From Balneolales bacterium (GTDB taxonomy: Bacteria > Bacteroidota > Rhodothermia > Balneolales > Natronogracilivirgulaceae), in NCBI GenBank assembly GCA_007116685.1, contig SKIC01000048.1, positions 1 to 36,769 on the forward strand: a DNA stretch of 36,769 nucleotides, in the 5' to 3' direction. The notes under the pieces are model-generated. The model saw only the letters and a list, made by a program, of their open reading frames with translations. It did not search any database and was not told the DNA's origin. Position numbers and translations under genes: made by a program. Position 1 is the first letter of the stretch. Each line of letters begins with the position of its first letter. Shown here one piece after another: positions 14,767 through 24,336 of this stretch.

Positions 14767-16659
14767 TCAGCTTTCTAATTTTTCGGCTAACTCCATCCAT
14801 CTAAGCGTTTTTTCTTCAATATCCTGCTCGATTTTGGCATACTCTTCTGATGCGTTCTGTAAATCAGAAAGCTCTAGTTCTCCGGAACTCATTTTTTGCT
14901 CGATCACGCTCTTAGTTTCTTCCAGTTTACTAATTTCCTTTTCAATGGCAGAGTATTCTTTTTGCTCTTTATAACTAAGCCCATTTGAAGTTTTCTTTTG
15001 AGTAGCTTGTTCGTCTTTAAACGGTTTTTCTTTGGGTACTGAGCTTTTTTCTGCTGCCTCTCTTTCTTCTAAAAGAGCTCTGTATTCCAGGTACGTACCG
15101 TTATGATCCCAAATCTGCCCATCCCCTTCAAAAACGAAGTAATGCTGAACGAGTTTGTCCATAAAAAAGCGATCGTGAGACACAATGATTAAGCATCCAC
15201 CAAAACCAAGTAAAAACTCTTCTAATCTTTGCATGGTTGGTAAATCGAGGTCATTAGTGGGCTCATCCAAAATCAAAAAGTTGGGATTTTGAATAAGAAC
15301 CATCATCAAGGCTAAACGGCGGCGTTCGCCACCACTAAGTTTTTCAACCGGTGTGTACTGCATTTTTGGCGTGAACATGAAATGCTCTAAAAATTGTGAG
15401 GCAGAAATTCTGGAGCCATCAGCGAGTTGAATCACACTGGCAATATCTTTCAAGACATCTATTACCCGTTTATCGCCATCTATTTGAATTCCTTTTTGCT
15501 CAAAATGCCCAAAGGCAATGGTTGTTCCCGTTTCAACTTCCCCAGAATCGGGTTTTTCTTTTCCGGTTAGAATATTCAAGAACGTACTTTTCCCAACGCC
15601 GTTTTTCCCGATTATTCCAATTCGCTCTCCCTTACTGAAGGCGTAAGAGAAATCATCCAAAATGACACGGTCGCCGTACTTTTTCTCTAATTTTTTTGCC
15701 TCAACTATCTTATTTCCCATGCGCTGCATACTAACTTCAAGGCGCAAATCGGGATCATCAGATCGTTTTTTTGCTTTCTCTTCGGTTTCATAGAAAGCAG
15801 CTATTCTGGATTTTGACTTTGTAGTTCGGGCTTTAGGAGAGCGTCGCATCCACTCCAGTTCTTTTTTTAGTAATTGACCGGCCTTGTCTGTTTGAGTTTG
15901 CTCTACTTCTTTGCGCTCGGCTTTTTTCTGTAAATAGTAGGCGTAATTTCCTTTATGGTGATATAATTTACCTTCGTCAATTTCCAGAATATGATTGCAT
16001 ACACGGTCCAGAAAGTATCTATCGTGCGTTACCATGAAAAGGGTGATATTATTCTTGGCCAGATAGTTTTCCAGCCATTCAATCATATCCAGGTCTAAGT
16101 GGTTTGTGGGCTCATCAAGTAGCAGCAAGTCAGCCTGCTCCAAAAGTACAAAAGCGAGAGCAACACGTTTTCTTTCCCCTCCGGAGAGTGAACCGATATT
16201 CTGTCCAAGGTCGTGAATGTCTAATTTGGCAAGAATCTGCTTCATGTTTTGCTCGTAATCCCAGGCATCATTTGCATCCATAGCAGCCATAGCTGACTCA
16301 AACCGTCTTTGTGTATCAGCATTAAAATTTTCAGCCTGTGCTTTTACAGCCTCTTCGTAATTCCGAATCACTTTTGCCAACTCGCTATGACCACGTGTTA
16401 TAAATGCTTCAATACTTAGTTCGTTATCTAATTCGGGCTCTTGCTCTAAAAACGCAATTCGCAAGCCGTTTTTGGTCATTACTTCCCCTTCGTCAGGAGG
16501 TTCTTTGTCTGCCAATACTTTAAGCAAAGTAGATTTTCCTGTTCCATTTGGAGCTACCAGAGCAATTTTGTCGCCCTTGTTTATACCAAAAGTCAGATTG
16601 TTGAACAGCGGTTTAAGTCCGAAACTTTTAGAGATGTTTTCTACGGAGAGGTAAGTCAT
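14767..16659 (-). CDS. uup: ABC-F ATPase, Uup type
   Basis: A soluble 630-residue protein with two ABC domains and no membrane segment, the hallmark of ABC-F proteins, which act on the ribosome or, for Uup, also on branched DNA intermediates. Domain 1 has Walker A APNGTGKS (residues about 35-42; Ala replaces the usual first Gly), signature LSGGERKRVALA and Walker B LLLLDEPTNHLDL. Domain 2 has Walker A GKNGVGKS, signature LSGGERRRLALM and Walker B FLILDEPTNDLDL. The C-terminal about 80 residues are a coiled coil (KEQKEYSAIEKEISKLEE), the DNA-binding extension typical of Uup. It is transcribed away from a DUF721 gene. Confidence 0.92.
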   Translation of the reverse strand: MTYLSVENISKSFGLKPLFNNLTFGINKGDKIALVAPNGTGKSTLLKVLADKEPPDEGEVMTKNGLRIAFLEQEPELDNELSIEAFITRGHSELAKVIRNYEEAVKAQAENFNADTQRRFESAMAAMDANDAWDYEQNMKQILAKLDIHDLGQNIGSLSGGERKRVALAFVLLEQADLLLLDEPTNHLDLDMIEWLENYLAKNNITLFMVTHDRYFLDRVCNHILEIDEGKLYHHKGNYAYYLQKKAERKEVEQTQTDKAGQLLKKELEWMRRSPKARTTKSKSRIAAFYETEEKAKKRSDDPDLRLEVSMQRMGNKIVEAKKLEKKYGDRVILDDFSYAFSKGERIGIIGKNGVGKSTFLNILTGKEKPDSGEVETGTTIAFGHFEQKGIQIDGDKRVIDVLKDIASVIQLADGSRISASQFLEHFMFTPKMQYTPVEKLSGGERRRLALMMVLIQNPNFLILDEPTNDLDLPTMQRLEEFLLGFGGCLIIVSHDRFFMDKLVQHYFVFEGDGQIWDHNGTYLEYRALLEEREAAEKSSVPKEKPFKDEQATQKKTSNGLSYKEQKEYSAIEKEISKLEETKSVIEQKMSSGELELSDLQNASEEYAKIEQDIEEKTLRWMELAEKLES

Positions 16660-16780
16660 ATTTGAGTTTTGTAAACGTTCTTGAAGAAAATACGGAATTG
16701 ATTAGTGCCAAAGTTTCTGATATTCAGATTCATTTTAGCAATCACAGCATATTTTCATCCAACTTTTGTATTTTGAAAAA

Positions 16781-17074
16781 ATGTATAAACGAAAGCCACA
16801 AGCCTTAGGTACTCTCATCGAAGAATTCATTGAGAAAACTCCATATCGGAAATCAATGAAGCGGGGGATGATTTTGTCTGCCTGGCCTGAGGTTGTTGGG
16901 TCTGCTGTGGCAGCTCAGGCTGAAGATATCCATTTTAAGGGCGATACGCTCTATGTGAGAGTGAAAAATCCGGCATGGCGCCATGAAATCCACATGCAAC
17001 GTTTCAGCATCACACAGAAATTAAACCGCAGGGTTAAAGAAGATATTATTAAAGAAATTATTGTGACCTCCTAG
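16781..17074 (+). CDS. DUF721 family protein
   Basis: A 97-residue protein from the ATG at 16781 (MYKRKPQALGTLIEEF). The frame opens earlier at a TTG (16766), adding MYFEK, but the ATG is preceded by GAAAAA and fits the family start better. The central segment ILSAWPEVVGSAVAAQAE and the strand GDTLYVRVKNPAWRHEIHMQ are the hallmark of DUF721 (DciA-like, KH-fold) proteins. In other bacteria DciA recruits the replicative helicase DnaB, and DUF721 genes often sit beside recF. Whether this short version loads helicase is not known from sequence. It is followed 3 bp later by the YbbR gene, so these two form an operon. Confidence 0.9.
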   Translation: MYKRKPQALGTLIEEFIEKTPYRKSMKRGMILSAWPEVVGSAVAAQAEDIHFKGDTLYVRVKNPAWRHEIHMQRFSITQKLNRRVKEDIIKEIIVTS

Positions 17075-17077
17075 AAC

Positions 17078-18049
17078 ATGGCCGAATCCAAAAAGAAAAA
17101 AGAACCAGTTAAGCAAGGTGGTAAGGCCAACTTCCCACGCGCTGAGAAAGTCATAGTCTTTATCGTGGCTTATGTTATAGCTGTGTCGCTTTGGTTGTTG
17201 GTGAATTTGGGGCGGGATTACACGCTAAATGTCCGTATTCCTATAGAAATAGCTCAATTAGCAGATGATGTCTCATTGGCTGATGAGCCTCCCGCTTACA
17301 CTACAGTTTCTATTTTTGGAGAAGGGTGGAAATTACTCAACATCTACAATAACCCACCTGCGGTACTTGTAGACGCTTCTGATGGGGTGAGTAATCTGGC
17401 TGAAATTGTGCAGGAAAATATTGGCTCTCAGCAGGATGTAGTCATCCAAAAAGTGCAACCCGGTTTATTGAATCTCAATATTGAAGAACGAGTGTCCAAA
17501 ATGGTACCTGTGATACCAAGAGTTTCGGTTGATTTCCGCTCTCAATTCGATTTTGTTGGCAGCCCCAGATTAATACCGGATAGCGTTCGTATTACCGGTG
17601 CCGCATCTCGGGTTCAGAATATTACTGAATGGCGAACAAGAACTATAGAATTGTCTGATGTAAAAGATAATTTGTTTGTAGATATGGAACTGGAGCGCGG
17701 ACCGGATATTATTCATCTGAATACAAACAGAGTAGTTTTCCAGGCTGATGTTTCTGAATACACAGAAGGCGAAATCAGAGTATTTATCAGGGCTGAAGGT
17801 TTACCTGAAAACCGTGAAGTACGATTTAATCCTTCTGTGATTTCCATCAAATACGATGTGCCACTTGAGGAATATGCTCCTGCTCAGGAAATTGTGCCGT
17901 ATAAAGCTTTTGTGCCATACGCAGACCTGGCAGCCGATACTACAGGATTTATTTCGCCAATTATTGCTCCCACAACCGATGAACTGAATCTAAAACTACG
18001 ATCTTATCAGCCGCGGCGCGTTTCGTATTATGAGGTAATCAGAGATTAA
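17078..18049 (+). CDS. YbbR-like domain protein
   Basis: A 323-residue protein with a basic N-terminus, one transmembrane anchor (VIVFIVAYVIAVSLWLLV) and an extracytoplasmic part made of YbbR repeats, recognised by strands such as VIPRVSVDF and the motif GSPRLIPDSVRITGAASRV, which is typical of YbbR-like proteins. In Firmicutes CdaR, a YbbR protein, regulates the diadenylate cyclase CdaA encoded next to it. Here no cyclase is adjacent, so the role is open. The gene begins 3 bp after the DUF721 gene. Its stop codon overlaps that of the convergent ispH gene (TAA on both strands within 18046-18049), so there is no intergenic terminator. Confidence 0.87.
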   Translation: MAESKKKKEPVKQGGKANFPRAEKVIVFIVAYVIAVSLWLLVNLGRDYTLNVRIPIEIAQLADDVSLADEPPAYTTVSIFGEGWKLLNIYNNPPAVLVDASDGVSNLAEIVQENIGSQQDVVIQKVQPGLLNLNIEERVSKMVPVIPRVSVDFRSQFDFVGSPRLIPDSVRITGAASRVQNITEWRTRTIELSDVKDNLFVDMELERGPDIIHLNTNRVVFQADVSEYTEGEIRVFIRAEGLPENREVRFNPSVISIKYDVPLEEYAPAQEIVPYKAFVPYADLAADTTGFISPIIAPTTDELNLKLRSYQPRRVSYYEVIRD

Positions 18050-19287
18050 TTGTTTTCGGGCACATCAAACTCAGCCAGAACTTCCTCAACATCACGCACA
18101 TTCGGAAACCAGTCCAAAACCCTCAGGATAACTTCATCAACCAAAGCATCCGGGCAGGAAGCCCCTGAGGTTATTACAATGCGTAACGGAGCGTCGGCAA
18201 CAGTCAGCCAGTCTTCACTGGTATGGATTTTCTTATCCCACTGATTAAAGTGCCTGATTTCAGATGGAGTTATCATCTCGGCCGCATCCCGAATATGATA
18301 GGTAGGATACTTTGATTCCAGTAATTCAACAAGGTGCATGGTATTCGATGAATTATACCCACCAACAACCAAAGCAAGATCAGCTTTACAATCGAGCAAT
18401 GAGAGTGTAGCAGATTGATTCTCGTTTGTGGCATAACACAGCGTGTCTGATGTATCCGCAAAGTGTTGTTCTATTTCGGCCTCTCCAAACTTTTCAATCG
18501 CAGCTTCACGCATAATCTGCATGATTTCTTTGGTTTCGGTAGCCAGCATGGTTGTCTGGTTTATAACTCCGAATTTTTTAAGGTCATTTTGTGGATCAAA
18601 ACCGGGAGTACACTTGTGCTTGAAATCATCTGCAAATGTATCCATGCTCTTTTTACCCAGCATATAATCAGCCAGAAGATGAGCTTCTTTGGGATTCAGA
18701 ACTACGATACAAGGTGCGTGCTGCGCTGTATGTGAAAATGTCGCTCTCGTTTCTTCATGCTGATATTTTCCATGGATGACCAGCGTATTTCCTTTGTTTC
18801 CTAATTGTTTTCCACGTTTCCAGACTTTTTCTACAAAAGGGCAGGTGGTGTTGTACTGGTAAGGATCGATTCCTCTATCAGCCAATTGATTCTGGATTTC
18901 TACAGTGGTACCAAAAGCCGGCACAATTACTATGTCATCAGATTCTAAAGAATCTATCGGGATTCGTACAGTACCATCGGTATCGAACAAAAATTGTACG
19001 CCACGATTCAATAAATCCTGATTTACTGTTGGATTGTGAATCATTTCGCTAAGTAGGAAAATGCGTTTCCCGGGGTTTTCTTCAACGGTACGGTATGCGA
19101 TATCGATGGCGTTTTCAACCCCATAGCAAAAGCCGAAATGTCTGGGCACCAGGAAAGTAACGTCACCAAAATTGACTTCAACAGGAGCCAGATCCTTTTT
19201 CCTGGGATCAGTGATTTGTCTGGCGAACTTAATCTTTTTTATAATCCGGGAGTGATATATATCCGGGATATCAAATTTTTTTGCCAT
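18046..19287 (-). CDS. ispH: 4-hydroxy-3-methylbut-2-enyl diphosphate reductase
   Basis: IspH (LytB) is the last enzyme of the MEP isoprenoid pathway; it reduces HMBPP to IPP and DMAPP with a [4Fe-4S] cluster. The three cluster cysteines are visible at C54 (HFGFCYGVE), C149 (NTTCPFV) and C284 (DTLCYATNENQ). Substrate-binding His residues lie in SEMIHNP (H84) and VIHGKYQHEE (H172), with the conserved Glu in that loop. VVGGYNSSNTMHL and TSGASCPD complete the pattern. At 413 residues it is longer than the E. coli form (316), as in the long IspH class of plants, cyanobacteria and some Bacteroidota; the extra length is mainly at the N-terminus and in inserts around 205-235. Confidence 0.95.
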   Translation of the reverse strand: MAKKFDIPDIYHSRIIKKIKFARQITDPRKKDLAPVEVNFGDVTFLVPRHFGFCYGVENAIDIAYRTVEENPGKRIFLLSEMIHNPTVNQDLLNRGVQFLFDTDGTVRIPIDSLESDDIVIVPAFGTTVEIQNQLADRGIDPYQYNTTCPFVEKVWKRGKQLGNKGNTLVIHGKYQHEETRATFSHTAQHAPCIVVLNPKEAHLLADYMLGKKSMDTFADDFKHKCTPGFDPQNDLKKFGVINQTTMLATETKEIMQIMREAAIEKFGEAEIEQHFADTSDTLCYATNENQSATLSLLDCKADLALVVGGYNSSNTMHLVELLESKYPTYHIRDAAEMITPSEIRHFNQWDKKIHTSEDWLTVADAPLRIVITSGASCPDALVDEVILRVLDWFPNVRDVEEVLAEFDVPENN

Positions 19288-19385
19288 GAGTTACTTTCGG
19301 GATGTTTAAAAGTCTTTTATGAGAAAATAGAATTATAAAGAGGGCAAAAATGATAAATAGCGTTCCTTGTTAGTACATTTTACGA

Positions 19386-22300
19386 TTACGCTGTTGTTAT
19401 ATCATCGAGACGAACTCCTACCAATTTACTAACTCCGGGTTCCGGCATGGTAACGCCATACATCATTTCAGCTTTTTCCATCGTGTTTTTGTTGTGGGTA
19501 ATAACGATGAACTGCGTGTCATTACTAAACTGACGTAACAATTTAGCAAAACGTTCAATATTAGCGTCATCAAGTGGCGCATCAACCTCATCGAGAATAC
19601 AAAATGGAGAGGGCTTAACCAGATAAATCGCAAAAAGCAGGGCGATAGCAGTTAAGGTTTTTTCACCACCTGAAAGTTGTTCTATCACACTCGGGCGCTT
19701 ACCGCGAGGGTTAGCGATGATATCAATCTTGGATTCCAAAGGGTCTTCTTCGTTCTTTTGCAGAATCAAATCACAATGATCATTTTCTTCAAAAAGCGTA
19801 TTAAAAACCGTTTTAAAGTTAGTTCTGATATCTTCGAAAGTAGTTAAAAACCGCTCTTGTGCAGTTTCGTTGATTTCCCGAATGGTTTCTTGTAAACGTT
19901 CCTCGGCTTCACGCAAATCACCCAATTGTTCTTCGGTATGATCAAGTCTCTTCTTTTCCTCTTCGAATTCTTCTATTGCCAGTTCGTTTACCTGACCGAT
20001 ATTTTTAAGACGTTGTTTGAGGCTGTAAATCGTTTCACGAGCCGTCGAGAGGTCAGTATCATCCGGAAGAACCTCCTCAACCTGATTCATGAGCAGGCCA
20101 TATTCTTCCCAAACATGATCGGTATATCGTTTTGATTCGGCTTCTATTTCCGTGAGTTGCTTATCAAGGCTGTGTAATAAATCTGTATTTACGTCTTTTT
20201 TCTGCCTTGCAGCTTTCAACTCTGTTTCAAGGTGATTGATTCGCCCACGTTGTTTTGCTGCTGCTTCCTCTGCTTGCTCCAGAAGTTGGTCGGCTTTGGC
20301 TTTTTCTTCCTGGGATGCAGATAGTGTCTCTGTAAACTCCTGAATCAATTCGCGGTACTGAAGAATACGGTCTTTCCCTTGCTGCGCAGTTTCAGCACGA
20401 AGTTGTAATCTGTTTTTTACCTGCTGTATACCTTCTTCAGCTCGTTTAACATCCCTCTGAAAATTCGAAACCTCATTTTGAATCTGCTGATGTTTAAGTT
20501 TGATATCATTAAATCGGTTAAGAGCACGGTCTCTGCTTTCAACGGACTCCTTGGCTTTTGAACGTAAATCAACTTCCTGGCGCAGCGTTTCTTCCAGTTT
20601 TTCCTCTAAATCCTGTGCCTGTGGCTGCGTTTCTTCAATGCTTGCCTTAGAAGCAGAAATCTGCTCTTTTAGATCGTTAAAGCGCTGGGTAATGTCATTC
20701 AATCGTTGATTTAACATCATTTTCTTCGATTCAGACGACATCTTTTCCTGCTCTAATTTATTAGCAGTTTGTGTTGCCTCACGAAGTGCATTATTTAAGT
20801 TCTGAAGATTAATCAAGTCATATTGCTCTTTTAGTTTTTCAAGGGATTCTTCAGCTTCTTCAACGGCAACCTGATTTTTCTCAACATCGAAATGTAGCTT
20901 GTTGATTTTTTCTTTTAATCCAACGCGCAAACCTTCGTTATTGAGTTTACTTCCACTTTTAATAAAGCCCTGAGCAGTTACAACATCACCTTGAGTAGTA
21001 ACGTGAACTTTTCCGGGCTGAAAATCAGACCAGGCATCATCTATGGTATCGCAGACGATTATGTTACCGAGTAATACTTTTTTCAGAATGTCAAATTTAC
21101 CTTCGCAAGAAACATGATGGTAAAGCGAGTTAGGTAAAACCTCGTGGATATCGCTCAGAATATCTAAAGGAACAAAAGTAGCTTTTCCTTTTTGGTCAGA
21201 CTTCAGGTATTTGGTTAGCGTATCGGCTTCATCACGAGTGTTTACGATTAAATAATTTACAGCATCTCCGAGAGCTGATTCCAGTGCCACTGCATAGGTT
21301 TCTGAGGTGGTAAATACATCAGAAATAGCAAGTATATCGCCTTTTTCTTCTTTTAAATAACGGACACTTTCGGGAAAAGCTTCGTTTGAAGCACTTAGCG
21401 CTTCGAGTAACTTAATTTCGGCTTGCAGAGAGTCCGTCTTGGATAAAAGTTTGCGAATTTTGTCTTTGCATTCATCCTGTAATTCTAAAAGCTCGTCTCT
21501 GCGTTTTCGCCCTTGTTCCAGTTTATTTTCTGCATCTTGCTGGAGGGCATTTTGCTTCGCTAAAAGAGCTTCAAAATCAGGAAGAGCAGAACCTTGTTGG
21601 TCCAATTGCTGGTGTAAATTCTCACGCTCTGATTCTAAACTTACTTGCTGCTCTTCCGCATTTTGTATACGTGCTTCAAGACGTACACGTTTGTTCTGAA
21701 GCTCATTTAATTGTCTGGTAATGTCCTGATGCGTTTTATTAGCATCCTGAACATTACTCTGTAGTGTGGATGTTTCTTTCTGTATTTTCTGATATGCTTG
21801 CTCAGCATCCTTTAGAGTAACAGAGATTTCATTTAGCTGTTTACTAGCTTCAGCAAGCATTAGCTCGGCATCTTTGCCATCTCTTCGGAGCTCTTTGATC
21901 TCTTTTTCAGCTTCAATAATATCTTCTTCGTACTGGCGAATAGTGGACTCTTCGTTTTTTATCCGCTCACGATGAATTCTGATATCGGTTTCCAATTGCT
22001 GAATCTTACTTGAGATGCGAGCTACTTCTTTTTGGGCCTCATTTTGAGTTCTTTCTTTCTCAAAAAGTTGTTGATTAGCTTGTTTTTCAGCTAATTCTAA
22101 CTCCGAGAGTTTACGAATGAGTGCTTCCTTTGCGGTGGAGGCTTGTACGATTTTTTCTTTGAGAGGCTCTAATTCAGATCGGTATCGGTCGTACTCCGCT
22201 TTAGAAACAGCTAAATCCAGTTTCCGTAAATCTGCTTCGTAATTTTTGGCTCTTTCAGCTTTTTTTGCCTGAACCTGCAGGGAATGTGTTTTCTTTCTGA

Positions 22301-22892
22301 CCTCCATCAAAAGATCTTCAACACGCTGCATATCAGCGTGTGTTTCATTCAACTTTCGTAAAGTCTGCTTTTTTCGCTCTTTGTATTTGGTAATCCCGGA
22401 AGCTTCCTCAAATAACTTACGACGGTCGTTATTTTTATCGTTGAGGATTTCCTCAACCATTTTCAATTCAATAACCGAATAAGCATTGGAGCCCATACCT
22501 GTGTCCATAAAAAGATCAACGATGTCTTTTAGGCGGCATGGTGCTTTATTCAGCAGATACTCACTCTCGCCTGATCTATATAAGCGACGGGTGATAGTTA
22601 CTTCTGAGAATTCCGTAGGAAGTACATTTCTATTATTGATGATAGTAAGAGAAACTTCTGCCATACCCAGTGATTTTCGTTTGGCAGTACCGTTGAAAAT
22701 CACATTACTCATATTAGCAGAACGCAATTGAGATGGTCGTTGCTCTCCTAAAGACCATCTCAAGGCATCAACAATATTAGACTTCCCACAACCATTGGGT
22801 CCTACGATAGCGGTTATACCATCGTCAAACCTTACCTTGGTTTTTTGGGCAAAGCTTTTAAATCCCTGGAGTTCCAGTTCAGACAGATACAT
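19386..22892 (-). CDS. smc: Chromosome segregation protein SMC
   Basis: SMC forms the DNA-clamping core of bacterial condensin. The 1168-residue protein has the full five-part architecture: N-terminal ATPase head with Walker A GPNGCGKSN (residues about 32-40), a first coiled coil (about 165-500), a hinge (about 505-660, around GDILAISDVFTTSETYAVAL and VTTQGDVVTAQGFIKSGS), a second coiled coil, and a C-terminal head with signature LSGGEKTLTAIALLF and Walker B FCILDEVDAPLDD. The N-terminus MYLSELELQGFKSFA is canonical. It starts 17 bp after the frr stop and is the last gene of the minus-strand ribosomal/translation block. scpA and scpB are not in the window. Confidence 0.97.
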   Translation of the reverse strand: MYLSELELQGFKSFAQKTKVRFDDGITAIVGPNGCGKSNIVDALRWSLGEQRPSQLRSANMSNVIFNGTAKRKSLGMAEVSLTIINNRNVLPTEFSEVTITRRLYRSGESEYLLNKAPCRLKDIVDLFMDTGMGSNAYSVIELKMVEEILNDKNNDRRKLFEEASGITKYKERKKQTLRKLNETHADMQRVEDLLMEVRKKTHSLQVQAKKAERAKNYEADLRKLDLAVSKAEYDRYRSELEPLKEKIVQASTAKEALIRKLSELELAEKQANQQLFEKERTQNEAQKEVARISSKIQQLETDIRIHRERIKNEESTIRQYEEDIIEAEKEIKELRRDGKDAELMLAEASKQLNEISVTLKDAEQAYQKIQKETSTLQSNVQDANKTHQDITRQLNELQNKRVRLEARIQNAEEQQVSLESERENLHQQLDQQGSALPDFEALLAKQNALQQDAENKLEQGRKRRDELLELQDECKDKIRKLLSKTDSLQAEIKLLEALSASNEAFPESVRYLKEEKGDILAISDVFTTSETYAVALESALGDAVNYLIVNTRDEADTLTKYLKSDQKGKATFVPLDILSDIHEVLPNSLYHHVSCEGKFDILKKVLLGNIIVCDTIDDAWSDFQPGKVHVTTQGDVVTAQGFIKSGSKLNNEGLRVGLKEKINKLHFDVEKNQVAVEEAEESLEKLKEQYDLINLQNLNNALREATQTANKLEQEKMSSESKKMMLNQRLNDITQRFNDLKEQISASKASIEETQPQAQDLEEKLEETLRQEVDLRSKAKESVESRDRALNRFNDIKLKHQQIQNEVSNFQRDVKRAEEGIQQVKNRLQLRAETAQQGKDRILQYRELIQEFTETLSASQEEKAKADQLLEQAEEAAAKQRGRINHLETELKAARQKKDVNTDLLHSLDKQLTEIEAESKRYTDHVWEEYGLLMNQVEEVLPDDTDLSTARETIYSLKQRLKNIGQVNELAIEEFEEEKKRLDHTEEQLGDLREAEERLQETIREINETAQERFLTTFEDIRTNFKTVFNTLFEENDHCDLILQKNEEDPLESKIDIIANPRGKRPSVIEQLSGGEKTLTAIALLFAIYLVKPSPFCILDEVDAPLDDANIERFAKLLRQFSNDTQFIVITHNKNTMEKAEMMYGVTMPEPGVSKLVGVRLDDITTA

Positions 22893-22909
22893 ACGGTCTT
22901 TCTACCGGC

Positions 22910-23476
22910 TTATACCGTAAGAATCTCTTTTTCTTTAGCGGATAAGGCTTCTTCCACTTTTTTGATATAATCGTCTGTTAGCTGCTGAACTTCTTCCTCT
23001 GCAGCATATCTGGAATCTTCCGGTAAAGATTCGTCTTTAACGGTTTTCTTGATTTCATCGTTGGCATCACGGCGAGCATTACGAATACTTACACGAGCTT
23101 GCTCAGCGGTGTCTTTAGCCACCTTCACCAATTCTTTTCTTCGTTCTTCAGATAAGATAGGTAGAGGGATACGAATTAATCGCCCGTCGTTATTAGGATT
23201 TAGACCTAATCCGGAAGCCATTATGGCTTTTTCTATATCGCCAACGGTTGACTTGTCGAAAGGTTCAACGGTAAGTAGTCTGGCTTCAGGTGCTGAAATA
23301 TTAGCTAATTGAATAAGGGGAGTTTGAGCACCGTAATAATCAACTTTTATACCGTCTAAAAGTGCGGGTGTCGCTTTTCCTGCGCGGATATGAGAGAATT
23401 CTTTTTTTAGAAACTCAACAGAGAGTTCCATCTCTTCTTTGGCGACTTCAAAAATGGGTTCAAGTTCAGGAATCAT
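22910..23476 (-). CDS. frr: Ribosome recycling factor
   Basis: RRF releases mRNA and splits post-termination ribosomes together with EF-G. The protein is 188 residues (E. coli 185) with the conserved helical-bundle segments LKKEFSHIRAGKATPALLDGI, the beta-domain VDYYGAQTPLIQLANIS, and LRIPLP-type strand IRIPLPILSEERRKELVK followed by the helix ARVSIRNARRDAND. The gene follows pyrH by 73 bp and precedes smc, the usual pyrH-frr pairing. Confidence 0.97.
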   Translation of the reverse strand: MIPELEPIFEVAKEEMELSVEFLKKEFSHIRAGKATPALLDGIKVDYYGAQTPLIQLANISAPEARLLTVEPFDKSTVGDIEKAIMASGLGLNPNNDGRLIRIPLPILSEERRKELVKVAKDTAEQARVSIRNARRDANDEIKKTVKDESLPEDSRYAAEEEVQQLTDDYIKKVEEALSAKEKEILTV

Positions 23477-23549
23477 ACCTTAATACTCTGATTGTTTACG
23501 TTTTTAGAGAGGTTAAATGTAACAAGAAAGATTAAGATAACATAGTTTT

Positions 23550-24263
23550 CTACTCCCAAACTACCGTAGTGCCAACATCTTCCATTTGTACAACTTTTTT
23601 GAGATTGCCGGGCTTATCCATATTGAAAACTATAATCGGAGTCTTATTATCACGGCAAAGTGTGAATGCAGTGAGGTCCATTACAGACAAACGCCTGCTT
23701 AGAATTTCATCTCCGGTAATTTTATCGAATTTTACGGCATCAGGATTCTTTTCGGGATCAGAATCAAAAATCCCATCTACTCTTGTTCCTTTCAAGATAA
23801 CGTCGGCCTCTATTTCAATGGCTCTAAGCGAAGCGGCAGTATCTGTAGTGAAATAGGGATTTCCGGTTCCGGCACCAAAAATGACCACTCTACCTTTTTC
23901 AAGGTGACGAACTGCTCTGCGTCTGATATAAGGCTCAGCTAATTGTTCCATTCTAATAGCAGACATCAATCGGGTTTGAACTTCAATTTGCTCAAGAGAA
24001 TCCTGTAAGGCCATACTATTTATCATGGTAGCCATCATGCCCATGTAATCACCTTGGACACGATCCATACCCTCTGTAGCACCTTTTACACCTCTAAAAA
24101 TATTTCCTCCACCAATAACGATGGCAATTTCTACGCCCTCGCCTTGAGTGTCCTTGATTTCTTTGGCATAACGGCTCAGGACTTCAGCATCGATACCATG
24201 ACCTTGTTTCCCAAGTAGTGATTCGCCACTAAGTTTTAATAAAAGTCTTTTGTAGTGCTTCAT
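23550..24263 (-). CDS. pyrH: Uridylate (UMP) kinase
   Basis: PyrH phosphorylates UMP to UDP for pyrimidine nucleotide synthesis and is an amino-acid-kinase fold hexamer. The protein is 237 residues, usual for the family. Visible motifs are the N-terminal strand-loop LLKLSGESLLG, the glycine-rich VIGGGNIFRG, the UMP-binding DYMGMMATMINSMALQD and RRAVRHLEKGRVVIFGAGTGNPYFTTDT, and the C-terminal LTAFTLCRDNKTPIIVF. The start lies only 73 bp after the tsf stop and about 23 nt downstream of a strong terminator, so expression of pyrH-frr-smc depends on read-through or on a promoter within tsf. Confidence 0.97.
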   Translation of the reverse strand: MKHYKRLLLKLSGESLLGKQGHGIDAEVLSRYAKEIKDTQGEGVEIAIVIGGGNIFRGVKGATEGMDRVQGDYMGMMATMINSMALQDSLEQIEVQTRLMSAIRMEQLAEPYIRRRAVRHLEKGRVVIFGAGTGNPYFTTDTAASLRAIEIEADVILKGTRVDGIFDSDPEKNPDAVKFDKITGDEILSRRLSVMDLTAFTLCRDNKTPIIVFNMDKPGNLKKVVQMEDVGTTVVWE

Positions 24264-24286
24264 ATCAGAATGATCTCAAAATGGAA

Positions 24287-24323
24287 TAAAAAAAAAGGCT
24301 ATCTGAAAAAATCAGATAGCCTT
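24287..24323 (-). terminator. Strong intrinsic terminator between tsf and pyrH
   Basis: A perfect 12-bp stem (24295-24306 with 24312-24323; core GGCTATCTGA/TCAGATAGCC) with a 5-nt loop is followed, on the minus strand, by at least eight T residues (complement of 24287-24296). It begins 13 nt after the tsf stop codon at 24337. It is the strongest terminator in the window and would end the rplM-rpsI-rpsB-tsf transcript or cut its level before pyrH. Confidence 0.9.
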
Positions 24324-24336
24324 AAGATAGTGTTGC

